DNA of 64,000 bases from assembly GCA_950097015.1 (NCBI GenBank), contig CATNEN010000001.1:5875001-5939000 (forward strand), written 5' to 3'. Source of the DNA: Macrostomum hystrix. Taxonomy: Eukaryota > Platyhelminthes > Macrostomidae. Under the pieces are notes generated by a model that ran no database searches, was not told where the DNA came from, and saw only the letters and a program-made list of their open reading frames with translations. Shown piece after piece: positions 24,101 through 32,129 of this stretch. The stretch's first letter is position 1. Each line of letters starts with the position of its first letter. A program made the translations under genes and the position numbers.

Positions 24101-26532
24101 GTTAGACACAACTCTGCGTATAGTTTGTGACAACAAAAAGGGTACAACTGGCACCAATAGTCATCAAATGCGGCACAGCAAAAAGTGCAAATCTAATCGA
24201 AAAAGTGTCATATTGACTGACTTACCTTTGGCTTAGAGCCGGTACGCACGTCGCTGACCTGTGACAGCTCTAGCACTTGGCCTTCCTATAATTATCGGGC
24301 AGAATTTAAATTTAAATAATGCTACAAATCATCAATGAAATGTAGCAGATGTAATATTTATTCGAAATCTTACCCCGTTCTCGCTTTTCCAATAGATGAA
24401 AAAGCCGAACTCGTCAACTTTGACTTCGCAGCCTTGCTCTAACGACCCGTTGTACTGTTAGAAAGATGGAGATGATCAGTTTTCAAATTCCATAAAAAAT
24501 TATTAAAATGTTCAAATCGCCTAGTTCAAAACAGCAAACAAAAAAACAAAACTAAGATAGACGAGACTGCGAGTTAAAAGAAGTCGTGGGATAAAGACTA
24601 AAAATCAAAGTAGGAATAAATTACTTTAGGAAGTGAAAACAAATCAAGCGCGAAAAATATTTAATGAGATCCCAAAAGCTTTGCAGTTTCTGGATTTGAA
24701 TTCTAAACAGTTGGCACAAGGGCGCCAAAGCGATTTAGGAATTAAGATTTTCTAGACTTTGATGGAGGCTAAATGCGAGGGAGCAATATGGAAGAAAATT
24801 GGGATTAGTAAATGCCTCAGGGAGTCTGAGGGTGAGAATCAGAGCGAGAGGTAGGGTGAGAATCAGGGTGAGAGGTAGGGTGAGAATCAGGGTGAGGTAG
24901 GTTGAGAATCTGGGTGAGAGGTAGGGTGAGAATCAGGGTGAGAGGTAGGGTGAGAATCTGTGTGAGAGGTAGGGTTAGAATCTGGGTGAGAGGTAGGGTG
25001 AGAATCAGGGTGAGAGGTAGGGTGGGAATCAGGGTGAGAGGTAGGGTGAGAATCAGGGTGAGAGGTAGGGTGAGAATCAGGGTGAGAGGTAGGGTGGGAA
25101 TCAGGGTGAGAGGTAGGGTGAGAATCAGGGTGAGGTATGTTGAGAATCTGGGTGAGAGGTAGGGTTAGAATCAGGGTCAGAGGTAGGGTGAGAATCTGTG
25201 TGAGAGGTAGGGTTAGAATCTGGGTGAGAATCTGGGTGAGAGGTAGGGTGAGAATCAGGTTGAGAGGTAGGGTGAGAATCAGGGTGAGGTAGGTTGAGAA
25301 TCTGGGTGAGAGGTAGGGTGAGAATCAGGGTGAGAGGTAGGTTGAGAATCTGGGTGAGAGGTAGGGTGAGAATCTGAGTGAGAGGTAGGGTGAGAATCTG
25401 AGTGAGGTAGGTTGAGAATCAGTGCGAGAGGTAGGGTGAGAATCTGGGTGAGAGGTTGGGTTAGAATCTGGGTGAGAGGTAGGGTGAAAATCAGGGTGAG
25501 AGGTAGGGTGAGAATCAGGGTGAGAGGTAGGGTGAGAATCAGGGTGAGAGGTAGGGTGGGAATCAGGGTGAGAGGTAGGGTGAGAATCAGGGTGAGAGGT
25601 AGGGTGAGAATCAGTGCGAGAGGTAGAGTGAGAATCTGGGTGAGGTAGGTTGAGAATCAGTGCTAGAGGTAGAGTGAGAATCTGGGTGAGGTAGGTTGAG
25701 AATCAGTGCTAGAGGTAGAGTGAGAATCTGGGTGAGGTAGGTTGAGAATCAGTGCTAGAGGTAGGGTGAGAATCAGTGCGAGAGGTAGGGTGAGAATCAG
25801 GGTGAGAGGTAGGGTGAGAATCAGTGCTAGAGTTAGGGTGAGAATCAGGGTGAGAGGTAGGGTGAGAATCTGGGTGAGGTAGGTTGAGAATCAGTGCTAG
25901 AGGTAGGGTGAGAATCAGGGTGAGAGGTAGGGTGAGAATCAGTGCTAGAGTTAGGGTGAGAATCAGGGTGAGAGGTAGGGTGAGAATCTGGGTGAGAGGT
26001 AGGGAGATTTCGGTCAGAAGTAGGGAGAGAGGCAGGATAAAAATGGGTGAAAGGTAGTGAAAGTGTGAGTGGGAGTTAGTTGAGGATTTGGTGTGTAGAT
26101 GAGTTACAATTAGGTCGGAGCTAGGCTGAAATCAATAAAAAGATTAAATCTGATAGCTTTTAGATACAAGACCCGAACAGTAAATAAGTGATGCAGGAAG
26201 ACCTAATTAAAAAATATGAACAGTTGTCAATGACAGCTTGGCAAAGTCTAACCACAGGCTAAGAGAAATAGTAATATAGAAGAAAATAATTGAAAATTCA
26301 AACAAGGCATTGCTTGATTAGATTAATAAATTTATTATTATTATTCCTGTGAGAAAATAATTTCGACTTAATTAGGATTCAGCGAGTGGGATTCTAATGA
26401 TTAGCTCACCTCGTCGTATCGATCGAAAACGGCGCCCTTCATCAGGTGAGCCGCTACAGGCATTCGCCAGTTGAAATCGTAGGCCTTGGCGGATGGCACA
26501 GTTCGCTGTCGCTTAGCAATGTCCGAAGTCAT
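1..26532 (-). CDS. Phospholipase C-beta, norpA/PLCB4 class (17 coding segments, 3' end beyond the left edge)
   Basis: Phosphoinositide-specific phospholipase C: hydrolyses PIP2 to IP3 and diacylglycerol at the plasma membrane, normally downstream of Gq. Joining the exons listed separately gives one continuous frame of about 980 residues: PH-like region 1-135, EF-hand region about 150-300, X box about 310-450, acidic/Ala-Asn-rich X-Y linker about 483-624, Y box about 625-760, C2 about 770-900, then the start of the C-terminal tail. Catalytic motifs are intact: NSSHNTYL (His about 339), [39 protein letters not shown] and MSRIYPRG. The stretches [19 protein letters not shown] and [12 protein letters not shown] match the PLCB4/norpA branch better than PLCB1-3. 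All splice phases are mutually consistent. Two exons are mutually exclusive. The coiled-coil C-terminal region lies outside the window. The remaining intron space is dominated by minisatellites and SINEs. Confidence 0.93.
225..404 (+). mobile_element. SINE family A, 3'-truncated copy
   Basis: tRNA-like head (CTCGCACCAAGGTCCCTGAG, degraded B box) followed by the family body (GGCTTGTCGTGCAATTAACG, CACTGCCTGACGATGAGAAA). Breaks off in CA/TG-rich sequence. Lies in the PLC-beta intron between exons 16 and 17. Confidence 0.75.
405..920. other. GC-rich intron segment with a fold-back
   Basis: No gene seen. The DNA is much richer in C, G and CpG than its surroundings and has CA/CCAC-rich stretches. 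Positions 674-682 (GGGCGGGTG) pair with 741-749 (CACCCGCCC), with a GTGTACAC palindrome beside each arm. This may be the remnant of a mobile element. Confidence 0.45.
920..1006 (-). mobile_element. tRNA-like SINE head (unclassified)
   Basis: On minus it reads GGCGAGTGGGTCAGTGGCTA (A-box-like), then GCTAGTTCGATTCACC (B-box-like) about 45 bp later. The acceptor stem does not close, so it is a retroposon head rather than a functional tRNA. Confidence 0.55.
1122..1678 (-). CDS. PLC-beta exon 16 (C2 domain)
   Basis: 557 bp encoding [20 protein letters not shown], the C2 domain ([41 protein letters not shown]) and the start of the tail (MKDMGI). CCCAG acceptor, GTGAGC donor. The donor gives a clean join to the partial exon at 1-108. 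Confidence 0.94.
1818..2092 (+). mobile_element. SINE family B copy
   Basis: tRNA-like head (AGTGGCGCCTAATGATTAGG, then GGGGTTCGATTACC), a central block (AGCAAGACACGTAACTCTG, TTCAGTTCACCTATCTGGGG) and a 3' block with TCCACGGACTGAACAGCCGT and AATAGCTGCGGCTGTG. The central block resembles the conserved core shared by many animal SINEs of the V/Deu type (from memory). Directly followed by a family A fragment. Confidence 0.65.
2093..2325 (+). mobile_element. SINE family A, 5'-truncated copy
   Basis: Begins inside the body (GGGGCTTGTCGTGCAATTCA) and continues through CACTGCCTGACAATTAGAAA and GCCTCCTCGCTG to the ATT-rich tail at about 2300-2325. It abuts a family B element with no spacer, forming a composite. 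Confidence 0.75.
2366..2542 (-). CDS. PLC-beta exon 15 (Y box)
   Basis: Encodes [39 protein letters not shown] and [11 protein letters not shown], the most conserved part of the Y box. TCTAG acceptor, GTGAGT donor. Confidence 0.94.
2821..2905 (-). CDS. PLC-beta exon 14a (mutually exclusive version)
   Basis: 85 bp between a TTGTAG acceptor and donor GTATCC, the same donor hexamer as exon 14b. Encodes [20 protein letters not shown] then KSVTDFV. Either exon joins cleanly to exons 13 and 15. Including both would shift the frame by one base, so they must be alternatives. Confidence 0.88.
3159..3785. repeat. 27-bp minisatellite between the alternative PLC-beta exons
   Basis: About 20 near-identical units followed by three diverged ones. 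Core AATTCAGCGGCATCCTTTGA then AGATAA/AGACAA. Each unit has an EcoRI site. Because 27 is a multiple of three, open frames run through on both strands, but they lack splice signals or homology. Confidence 0.95.
4201..4285 (-). CDS. PLC-beta exon 14b (mutually exclusive version)
   Basis: 85 bp between a TTCCAG acceptor and donor GTATCC. Encodes [20 protein letters not shown] then NEAIEFV. It aligns residue for residue with exon 14a at 2821-2905 and has identical length and phases. This version is closer to the vertebrate PLCB4 sequence. It carries the substrate-contact serine region of the Y box. Confidence 0.88.
4413..4554 (-). CDS. PLC-beta exon 13 (start of Y box)
   Basis: Encodes [19 protein letters not shown] then [20 protein letters not shown], the opening of the PLC-beta Y box. 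Ends in phase 1 at GTAATG. The split codon becomes Glu with either of the two alternative downstream exons. Confidence 0.92.
4665..4865 (+). mobile_element. SINE family A copy with internal deletion
   Basis: Head (GATCTAACGCGTTTGCCTCT, GAGCTCGATTCCGCGGCG) is joined directly to GTGCAATTTACGCCTTCGAG, so the segment containing GGGGCGCAGCCGCGG is missing. Ends in the TG-rich part. Lies in the intron between exons 12 and 13. Confidence 0.8.
4884..5308 (-). CDS. PLC-beta exon 12 (X-Y linker)
   Basis: 425 bp encoding the acidic autoinhibitory linker between X and [12 protein letters not shown] near its start, then Ser/Thr/Pro-, Asn- and Ala-rich low-complexity sequence ending APLAKPK. TTCAG acceptor, GTACAT donor, open through its length. 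Linker sequence is poorly conserved in the family, so the call rests on phase and position. Confidence 0.82.
5543..5660 (+). mobile_element. SINE family B, 3' part
   Basis: CAGTCCATGGACTGAACAGC, then CCGCAATAGCTGCGACAGTG, corresponds to the 3' block of the copy at 1818-2092. The tRNA head is missing. Confidence 0.6.
5742..5832 (-). CDS. PLC-beta exon 11
   Basis: Encodes [17 protein letters not shown] then [13 protein letters not shown], with the two substrate-binding lysines of [13 protein letters not shown] acceptor, GTGAGT donor. Confidence 0.92.
5995..6079 (-). CDS. PLC-beta exon 10 (end of X box)
   Basis: Encodes [20 protein letters not shown] then [13 protein letters not shown] acceptor. 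The donor GTTTGT is weak but gives the correct junction to LEPGVPLP. Confidence 0.88.
6188..6524. repeat. 31-bp minisatellite in a PLC-beta intron
   Basis: About eleven units with core GCCTAGCAACAATCTGAGGA then TCTGAGAATCT. The central six are almost identical and the ends are more varied (GAGACTGCC, GAGACAGCC). Lies between exons 9 and 10. Confidence 0.95.
6602..6681 (-). CDS. PLC-beta exon 9 (X box)
   Basis: Encodes [19 protein letters not shown] then LSFENHCS, with the calcium-ligand Glu in FENHC. TGCAG acceptor, GTAAGT donor, phase 2. Confidence 0.92.
6838..7142 (-). CDS. PLC-beta exon 8 (X box, catalytic histidines)
   Basis: Contains [47 protein letters not shown] and [15 protein letters not shown]. 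These carry the two catalytic histidines and the acidic calcium ligands of the X box. TTCAG acceptor, GTAATC donor. Confidence 0.95.
7249..7610 (-). mobile_element. SINE family A, full-length copy
   Basis: On minus: tRNA-like head with B box AGTTCGATTCCGCGGCG, body (GGCGCAGCCGCGG-like, GGCTTGTCGTGCAATTTACG, CTGCCTGACGATGAGAAAGT), a CA/TG-rich middle, GAATTGCCTCCTCGCTGGCT, and a tail of ATT repeats at 7249-7262. At about 360 bp it is the best reference copy in the window. Intronic. Confidence 0.85.
7705..7972 (-). CDS. PLC-beta exon 7 (EF-hand region)
   Basis: Encodes [20 protein letters not shown] and the motif [13 protein letters not shown], both hallmarks of the PLC-beta EF-hand segment. 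TTGCAG acceptor, GTGAGT donor, ends in phase 1. Confidence 0.9.
8040..9530. repeat. 27-bp minisatellite in a PLC-beta intron
   Basis: Unit core GGGAATCTAGGAAATAATGG then ATTATTA. About 50 units. The central block (about 8320-8690) is nearly perfect, and both flanks decay into AAATGATGG variants and longer, irregular spacers. Lies between exons 6 and 7. Confidence 0.95.
9627..9762 (-). CDS. PLC-beta exon 6 (EF-hand region)
   Basis: Encodes WMKLCFSVN, then [20 protein letters not shown] and DLGLPSGK, the PLC-beta EF-hand region. TTTCAG acceptor and GTAAG donor. The exon ends on a codon boundary. Confidence 0.87.
9871..9950 (-). CDS. PLC-beta exon 5
   Basis: Encodes [17 protein letters not shown] then VCPMTQLRK. 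This is the PH/EF linker typical of PLC-beta. Ends in phase 2 with GTGAGT, and the split His codon completes in the next exon to give KHWMKL. Confidence 0.85.
10130..11400. repeat. 9-bp-based minisatellite
   Basis: About 140 copies of GGTAGAYAG, arranged in longer repeating patterns such as GGTAGACACGGTAGATATGG and inserted TAAGTCAGGAAGACAGG blocks. G-runs on plus recur about every 9 bp. Lies in the intron between exons 4 and 5. Confidence 0.95.
11950..13165. repeat. 16-bp minisatellite of two alternating unit types
   Basis: About 75 units of exactly 16 bp in two forms, CAGTCACTTAACTTTC and CAGTCAATTCACTTTC, in an irregular but block-repeating order. Almost no other variation (two CCTGTCAC variants at about 12470 and 12544). 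Same intron as the 9-bp array. Confidence 0.96.
13166..13660. other. Intronic unique DNA, nothing recognised
   Basis: AT-rich sequence between the 16-bp array and PLC-beta exon 4. No coding potential, repeats or RNA-like structure noticed. Confidence 0.6.
13667..13804 (-). CDS. PLC-beta exon 4 (end of PH region)
   Basis: Forty-six codons including [19 protein letters not shown] and TDLVNI, the conserved end of the PLC-beta PH domain. CACAG acceptor, GTAAGT donor, phase 0. The preceding intron is about 10.4 kb. Confidence 0.87.
13922..13988 (-). mobile_element. SINE family B, 3' fragment
   Basis: The plus strand reads CACAGCCGCAGCTATTGCAC, then AACTGCTCAGTCCATGGACT, the reverse complement of the family B 3' block. 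It abuts a full family A copy. A second short piece (GTGTACAGCTGTTTAGTCCA) follows that copy at about 14331. Confidence 0.6.
13989..14328 (+). mobile_element. SINE family A, full-length copy
   Basis: Head (GCAGAGTGGTTAATGCATTT, TGAGCTTGATTCCGCGGCG), GGCGCAGCCGCGGAGAGAAG, GGCTTGTCGTGCAACTAACG, CACTGCCTGACGATGAGAAA, GCCTCCTCGCTGGTTGCGG and an ATT-repeat tail. Family B pieces lie on both sides. Confidence 0.85.
14360..14900. other. Intronic unique DNA, nothing recognised
   Basis: No gene or repeat family seen. Moderate GC content between two SINE clusters. Confidence 0.5.
14905..15035 (+). mobile_element. tRNA-headed SINE with family B-like 3' end
   Basis: Head TAGCCCTGTGGCTTGAGCAT (A-box-like), then GGTCGGGAGTTTGAACCTC (B-box-like), followed by AAGTCCATGGACTGAACAAT, which is shared with family B. 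This suggests a different tRNA head on a shared tail. Confidence 0.6.
15300..15900. other. GC-richer island with two adjacent perfect stem-loops
   Basis: No protein similarity seen. Positions 15625-15647 form an 8-bp stem (TTCGACTA / TAGTCGAA, 7-nt loop). Positions 15655-15685 form a 13-bp stem (ATTCGTTTCCCTC / GAGGGAAACGAAT, 5-nt loop). Could be an unrecognised non-coding RNA or transposon end. Confidence 0.45.
16135..17095. repeat. 77-bp tandem repeat
   Basis: About twelve units containing GTGCAATTCAAGAATACACA and CAGTTGTTGTCTATGGCATT. Units tend to alternate between ACTCATCTG and ACTGATCTG junctions, giving a 154-bp higher-order period. Some units have ACACCAGTTGATG instead of ACATCAGTTGTTG. 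Confidence 0.95.
17100..18840. other. Intronic AT-rich DNA, nothing recognised
   Basis: Part of the long PLC-beta intron between exons 3 and 4. A short open stretch at 17311-17628 has no splice signals or recognisable protein similarity. No repeats seen. Confidence 0.5.
18845..19035. other. GC-rich structured island behind a TATA-like element (candidate ncRNA)
   Basis: An inverted repeat (TGATGTC...GACATCA, about 18845-18872) and a TATA-like AAAATATATATAAC at about 18880 are followed by a very GC-rich stretch (GGGGCGCCGGGGGCGCGGTA). This contains hairpins CGGCG-GGT-CGCCG and TTCCCC-TCT-GGGGAA. The 3' part (CTGGGGAAATACC) vaguely recalls the end of 5S rRNA. On minus the GC block ends in a run of T. 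Identity unknown. Confidence 0.35.
19040..20310. other. Intronic AT-rich DNA, nothing recognised
   Basis: No coding exon, repeat family or RNA-like element found before the 30-bp array. Confidence 0.5.
20318..24112. repeat. 30-bp minisatellite, 3.8 kb
   Basis: About 127 units with core GTTAGACACAACTTGATGAT then TTGGRATGGT. Variants include ACCAAATGAT, CTGACATGG, GGTTTTAG and GGGTTAG. Only one length change is obvious (about 21411), so frames stay open on both strands for hundreds of codons. Variant combinations recur in blocks, indicating segmental amplification. Lies in the long intron between exons 3 and 4. Confidence 0.97.
24226..24285 (-). CDS. PLC-beta exon 3 (PH region)
   Basis: Twenty codons: [20 protein letters not shown], matching the PLC-beta PH domain. 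Flanked by a TATAG acceptor and a GTAAGT donor. Boundaries within about one base. Confidence 0.82.
24374..24454 (-). CDS. PLC-beta exon 2 (PH region)
   Basis: Twenty-seven codons between an AACAG acceptor and a GTAAG donor. Encodes [15 protein letters not shown], the PH-domain strand typical of PLC-beta. Phase 0 at both ends. Confidence 0.85.
24830..26005. repeat. 24-bp minisatellite
   Basis: About 50 units of GAGAGGTAGGGTGAGAATCA plus GGGT. A shortened form (GAGGTAGGTTGAGAATCTGG) and GTGCTAGAG variants recur. Lies in PLC-beta intron 1. Confidence 0.95.
26410..26532 (-). CDS. PLC-beta exon 1 (initiator)
   Basis: Starts at the ATG on minus 26532 and encodes 41 residues ending GAVFDRYDE, the conserved N-terminus of PLC-beta. 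The donor GTGAGC follows directly and the phase is 0. No upstream in-frame ATG fits the family better. Confidence 0.85.
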
Positions 26533-26864
26533 GATTACTTAATTTAGTATCCAATTCTTTAGGTCAACCAATCGTATAAGTATAACCGACAAAGGATAGT
26601 CCTCGCGAGACTGTCTCAATAGAAGACGGGATTTACCCGTCGAGGGCAGTTTGCGGTGTGAAAATTTAGCTGAAAAAATCGTTTTTTATCACTTGTTAGG
26701 GTTACTTAGCTTATCATGCGACAGGAAACAAACACGTATACTTTTTAACTGGGAAGATTAACGTTATAAACATAGTATTTTATAACTTTTATTTAATATC
26801 TGTAAAGATAACGACTACTGTTTAACTAGGGGATAAGAGGATAATATTCGATCTAATGGGAGAT

Positions 26865-29560
26865 AATACATGACCTAATAGGGATAATACTCGATCTGAT
26901 AGGGATAATAACCGATCTGATAGGGATAATACCCGATCTGATAGGGATAATAACCGATCTGATAGGGATAATACCCGATCTGATAGGGATAATAACCGAT
27001 CTGATAGGGATAATAACCGATCTGATAGGGATAATACCCGATCTGATAGGGATAATACCCGATCTGATAGGGATAATACTCGATCTGATAGGGATAATAA
27101 CCGATCTGATAGGTACAATACTCGATCTGATAGGGATAATACTCGATCTGATAGGGATAATAACCGATCTGATAGGTACAATACTCGATCTGATAGGGAT
27201 AATACTCGATCTGATAGGGATAATACCCGATCTGATAGGGATAATAACCGATCTGATAGGTACAATACTCGATCTGATAGGGATAATACTCGATCTGATA
27301 GGGATAATATTCGATCTGATAGGGATAATACTCGAGATCTGATAGGGATAATATTCGATCTGATAGGGATAATACCCGATCTGATAGGGATAATACCCGA
27401 TCTGATAGGGATAATACTCGATCTGATAGGGATAATACTCCAGATCTGATAGGGATAATACTCGATCTGATAGGGATAATACCCGATCTGATAGGGATAA
27501 TACTCGATCTGATAGGGATAATACTCGATCTGATAGGGATAATACCCGATCTGATAGGGATAAAACTCGATCTGATAGGGATAATACCCGATCTGATAGG
27601 GATAATATTCGATCTGATAGGGATAATACCCGATCTGATAGGGATAATACCCGATCTGATAGGGATAATAACCGATCTGATAGGGATAATACTCCATCTG
27701 ATAGGGATAAAACTCGATCTAATAGGGATAATACTCGATCTGATAGGGATAATATTCGATCTGATAGGGATAATAACCGATCTGATAGGGATAATACTCG
27801 ATCTGATAGGGATAAAACTCGATCTAATAGGGATAATACTCGATCTGATAGGGATAATACCCGATCTGATAGGGATAATACCCGATCTGATAGGGATAAT
27901 ACCCGATCTGATAGGGATAATACTCGAGATCTGATAGGGATAATACTCGATCTGATAGGGACAATACTCGATCTGATAGGGATAATACCCGATCTGATAG
28001 GGATAATAACCGATCTGATAGGGATAATACTCGATCTGATAGGGACAATACTCGATCTGATAGGGATAATACCCGATCTGATAGGGATAATACTCGATCT
28101 GATAGGGATAATACTCGATCTGATAGGGATAATACTCGATCTGATAGGGATAATACTCGATCTGATAGGGATAATACTCGATCTGATAGGGACAATACTC
28201 GATCTGATAGGGATAATACCCGATCTGATAGGGATAATAACCGATCTGATAGGGATAATACTCGAGATCTGATAGGGATAATACTCGATCTGATAGGGAC
28301 AATACTCGATCTGATAGGGATAATACTCGATCTGATAGGGATAATACTCGATCTGATAGGGATAATAACCGATCTGATAGGGATAATACTCGATCTGATA
28401 GGGATAATACTCGATCTGATAGGGATAATACTCGATCTGATAGGGATAATACTCGATCTGATAGGGATAATACCCGATCTGATAGGCATAATAACCGATC
28501 TGATAGGGATAATACTCGAGATCTGATAGGGACAATACTCGATCTGATAGGGATAATACTCGATCTGATAGGGATAATACTCGATCTGATAGGGATAATA
28601 ACCGATCTGATAGGGATAATACTCGATCTGATAGGGACAATACTCGATCTGATAGGGATAATAACCGATCTGATAGGGAAAATACTCGATCTGATAGGGA
28701 TAAAACTCGAGATCTGATAGGGATAATACTCGATCTGATAGGGATAATACTCGATCTGATAGGGATAATACTCGATCTGATAGGGACAATACTCGATCTG
28801 ATAGGGATAATACTCGATCTGATAGGGACAATACTCGATCTGATAGGGAAAATACTCGATCTGATAGGGATAATACTCGATCTGATAGGGATAATACTCG
28901 ATCTGATAGGGATAATACTCGATCTGATAGGGATAATACTCGATCTGATAGGGATAATACTCGATCTGATAGGGATAATACTCGATCTGATAGGGATAAT
29001 ACTCGATCTGATAGGGATAATACTCGATCTGATAGGGATAATACTCGATCTGATAGGGATAATAACCGATCTGATAGGGATAAAACTCGATCTAATAGGG
29101 ATAATACTCGATCTGATAGGGATAATACCCGATCTGATAGGGATAATACTCGAGATCTGATAGGGATAATACTCGATCTGATAGGGATAATACTCGATCT
29201 GATAGGGATAATACTCGATCTGATAGGGATAATACTCGATCTGATAGGGATAATACTCGATCTGATAGGGATAATACTCGATCTGATAGGGATAATACTC
29301 GATCTGATAGGGATAATACTCGATCTGATAGGGATAATACTCGATCTGATAGGGATAATACCCGATCTGATAGGGATAATACTCGAGATCTGATAGGGAT
29401 AATACTCGAGATCTGATAGGGATAATACCCGATCTGATAGGGATAATACTCGAGATCTGATAGGGATAATATTCGAGATCTGAGAGAGATCATGCGTAAT
29501 CTGTTAGGGATAATGTATAATCTGATAGGGACAATACTCGATCTGATAGGGATAACATTA
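26865..29560. repeat. 21-bp minisatellite, 2.7 kb, upstream of PLC-beta
   Basis: About 128 units of AATACTCGATCTGATAGGGA plus T, with AATACCCG, AATAACCG and GACAATACT variants and occasional CTCGAGATCTG insertions. Starts about 330 bp upstream of the PLC-beta start codon. Confidence 0.97.
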
Positions 29561-29918
29561 TAAGGGGATTCTATAAAAAATGGGACAACTTTAAACATCA
29601 GGACAATCGAAGGAAAATCGATTACTTTCGATTTAGCATATTTTTACAACGATTACTTCATTGCATGCGAACTGTAAAAGGATCAACATTTTCTAGCAGA
29701 ATACTAAGTACAAAGTTATGGGAAATCTTTCATCGCTTGAACTACGCTTTCTGCTAGCAGAATATCATAGTTAATCTGATATCGTGTACTAGCCTGGCCT
29801 CAATAAACTAAACGTAGTCATGGAGCTGGGCCACATTTTATGGACATAACTTAGAACTAGTTCAAACTAGGCGATTAAACTAGAAGATTTTAAGTAGGCC
29901 GTTAAAATCGTGATAAAT

Positions 29919-30440
29919 ACTGCCATCATTACCTACGCTAGTGTACCGATTCTGAAGGACTAACAGGGGCGCAGAGAGTTATAACCATTACTGCCATCAT
30001 TACCTACGCTAGAGTACCGATTCTGAAGGACTAACAGGGGCGCAGAGAGTTATAACCATTACTGCCATCATTACCTACGCTAGAGTACCGATTCTGAAGG
30101 ACTAACAGGGGCGCAGAGAGTTATAACCATATTAAATTACTGCCATCATTACCTACGCTAGAGTACCGATTCTGAAGGACTAACAGGGGCGCAGAGAGTT
30201 ATAACCATATTAAATTACTGCCATCATTACCTACGCTAGAGTACCGATTCTGAAGGACTAACAGGGGCGCAGAGAGTTATAACCATATTAAATTACTGCC
30301 AGCATTACCTACGCTAGAGTACCGATTCTGAAGGACTAACAGGGGCGCAGAGAGTTATAACCACAGTAAATTACTGCCATCATTACCTACGCTAGAGTAC
30401 CGATTCTGAAGGACTAACAGGGGCGCAGAGAGTTATACTG
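29919..30440. repeat. 71/78-bp tandem repeat, seven copies
   Basis: Units contain ACTGCCATCATTACCTACGC, GATTCTGAAGGACTAACAGG and GGCGCAGAGAGTTATAACC. Early copies are 71 bp and later ones gain ATTAAAT to reach 78 bp. Copies are almost identical, so the expansion is recent. Confidence 0.95.
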
Positions 30441-31470
30441 CTGTAACTACTACTTATACTACCATAGTAAACTACTGTCAATACAACGAAGGGATTTGCC
30501 AACGGCCAGAGCTTGCCGCCCTTTTCTGTTCCATCGCCTAGGCCAATCCCCGTCTCTCTCTCTTCACTCCATCTATGTCAGACCAAAACAATTCATTTTG
30601 CTTTTCCTACCTTTTTTAGACTAAGTCAGGACATTGCAAATGCAACGCGCCTATAGCTACATGTATGCCTAACGCGTGCATATTTATACACATATATCAC
30701 GGGGAACTGAAAATCTCTGTGCTGTTAGGTAGAAAAAATAGTCAGTGCAAATGAGCGGTGAGGAGAGAGAGGAAAGAGGGCAAAAATTAGTCAAGGAAAT
30801 AAGCCCACTAGGCAGTATGCATTAGTAAGTTTGTGTGTGTGTGTGTGTGCGCGTGTGCCCGGAATAAGAATTCAAAACACGCACACACGGGTCAGTGGGT
30901 GGCTTAGGCCCTACATTTAAATTTCGTCCCTATACAACGTCAAAGCGCGTGATCTTGCCTTCCCAAAAGCTTAAATCAGACCTATTCGCGTCTCTCTCTC
31001 ACTCCCCATTGCACCAATATCTCCCATTCCGATAAGTCCGGAACTATAGGACTATTCTGTCCCAGTCCCACTATCGGGCTTAAAAGAAAAGGAATAAACT
31101 TATAAAGTACAAAGGGTCGTAAAGAGTTTCGTTTTAAAGTACTCGCGCCAACAGGTTAGAAGCCAGGTTAAACGTTTAGAACTACGCCTAGCTCGAATGA
31201 GGTTAAAAAATAATTTAAGTTTAATCTAGATATTACTTGTCAAAATTTAGTAATGACTAACAAATGTTCACAGTTTGTCTTAATAAGATGAAAATATTGC
31301 CAAAACAAAGACCTAGCTCGAAAGAAGGACAAAGACCTACACCCTACACATAACAAAGACAAGTAGATGAAAAGTCAAGATCTGCTCAATAGACAAAAAC
31401 CTGCATTAAGAGCAGCTCAAAGACAAAAATTACAATAAAAGCATATTGAGTAGACAATATATGAATACTA
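30441..31470. other. Intergenic DNA with a GT microsatellite
   Basis: No gene seen. A TG/CG dinucleotide run lies at about 30831-30858. Otherwise unique sequence between the PLC-beta upstream arrays and the SINE fragments. Confidence 0.55.
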
Positions 31471-31474
31471 ATAT

Positions 31475-31692
31475 TAGGAATACTGCAGTAGGGCTGCAAG
31501 AAATGGCAGTAGCATTGGGTGACACTAGACCCACAGCCAGCAAGTCTGCAATTTTGCAATTTTGCTGACTGATGAGCACACACACACAGATACCATATAC
31601 AGGCATACACACTCACAGGTGTGTACATGTGCCCTGACATTCTTTGGCAGGCAATGGACACCCTCACTCTGCTTTGGAGGTTGACCCTCAAG
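31475..31692 (-). mobile_element. SINE family A, partial copy
   Basis: On minus it contains CCTTGAGGGTCAACCTCC, a degraded form of CACTGCCTGACGATGAGAAA, the CA/TG-rich middle and GCTGGCTGTGGGTCTAGTGT. The tRNA head is absent. Confidence 0.7.
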
Positions 31693-31939
31693 GCTTGACA
31701 GTATATACAGATAACCTATGCAGACACATGCTAAAGCAGAAATATCTGCATACATGCGCAAAACCCGGCCAAGCAAGGTAAGTCACAAAAACCAATCGAC
31801 CAAGCGCAAAAAAATCAAAGGGGGGACCAAGGGACAAAAAAGGAAGGCATGAAGAAAAGGAAAAAGGGGAGAGAAAAAGAGAGCAAATGAGAGCCAACTA
31901 AGCCGTAAAAAGAGCAAAAACTAAGTTGCATGGCTGGCT

Positions 31940-32125
31940 AAGATTTGGGAGGTTGTGCATGTATGAATATCTGCATTGACTGTCTCATCATCTGGTAGTG
32001 TATACTATTGCTCTGCAAAGTAGGTTGGCCCTCAAATTAGTAAATTATACAAGCCCTCTCTCTGTGGCCTCACTAAAAAATCAAGCTCAGGACTATGTTA
32101 ATGGTATACCCATTAATCACTAAGC
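31940..32125 (-). mobile_element. SINE family A, degraded copy
   Basis: Minus-strand remnants of the body (GAGGGCCAACCTACTTTGCA, ACTACCAGATGATGAGACAG) and of the head. Far more mutated than other copies, so probably old. Confidence 0.5.
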
Positions 32126-32129
32126 AATT

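Noticed and set aside
20259..24157. Open frames of 335 to 884 codons on both strands
   Set aside because: The 30-bp unit is a multiple of three and lacks stops in several frames. The frames lie in a PLC-beta intron, exist on both strands and have no non-repeat domain.
26865..29560. Telomeric or centromeric satellite
   Set aside because: The GATAGGGATAATAC unit is not a telomere motif, the array is only 2.7 kb and lies between single-copy genes.
26822..29598. Overlapping minus-strand frames of up to 595 codons
   Set aside because: Explained by the 21-bp minisatellite. Sequence is only repeats (YPYQIEY / LSLSDRV types), read in several frames at once.
31386..31897. Several small minus-strand frames
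   Set aside because: They lie in a decayed SINE A copy and low-complexity flanks, with no domain or splice context.
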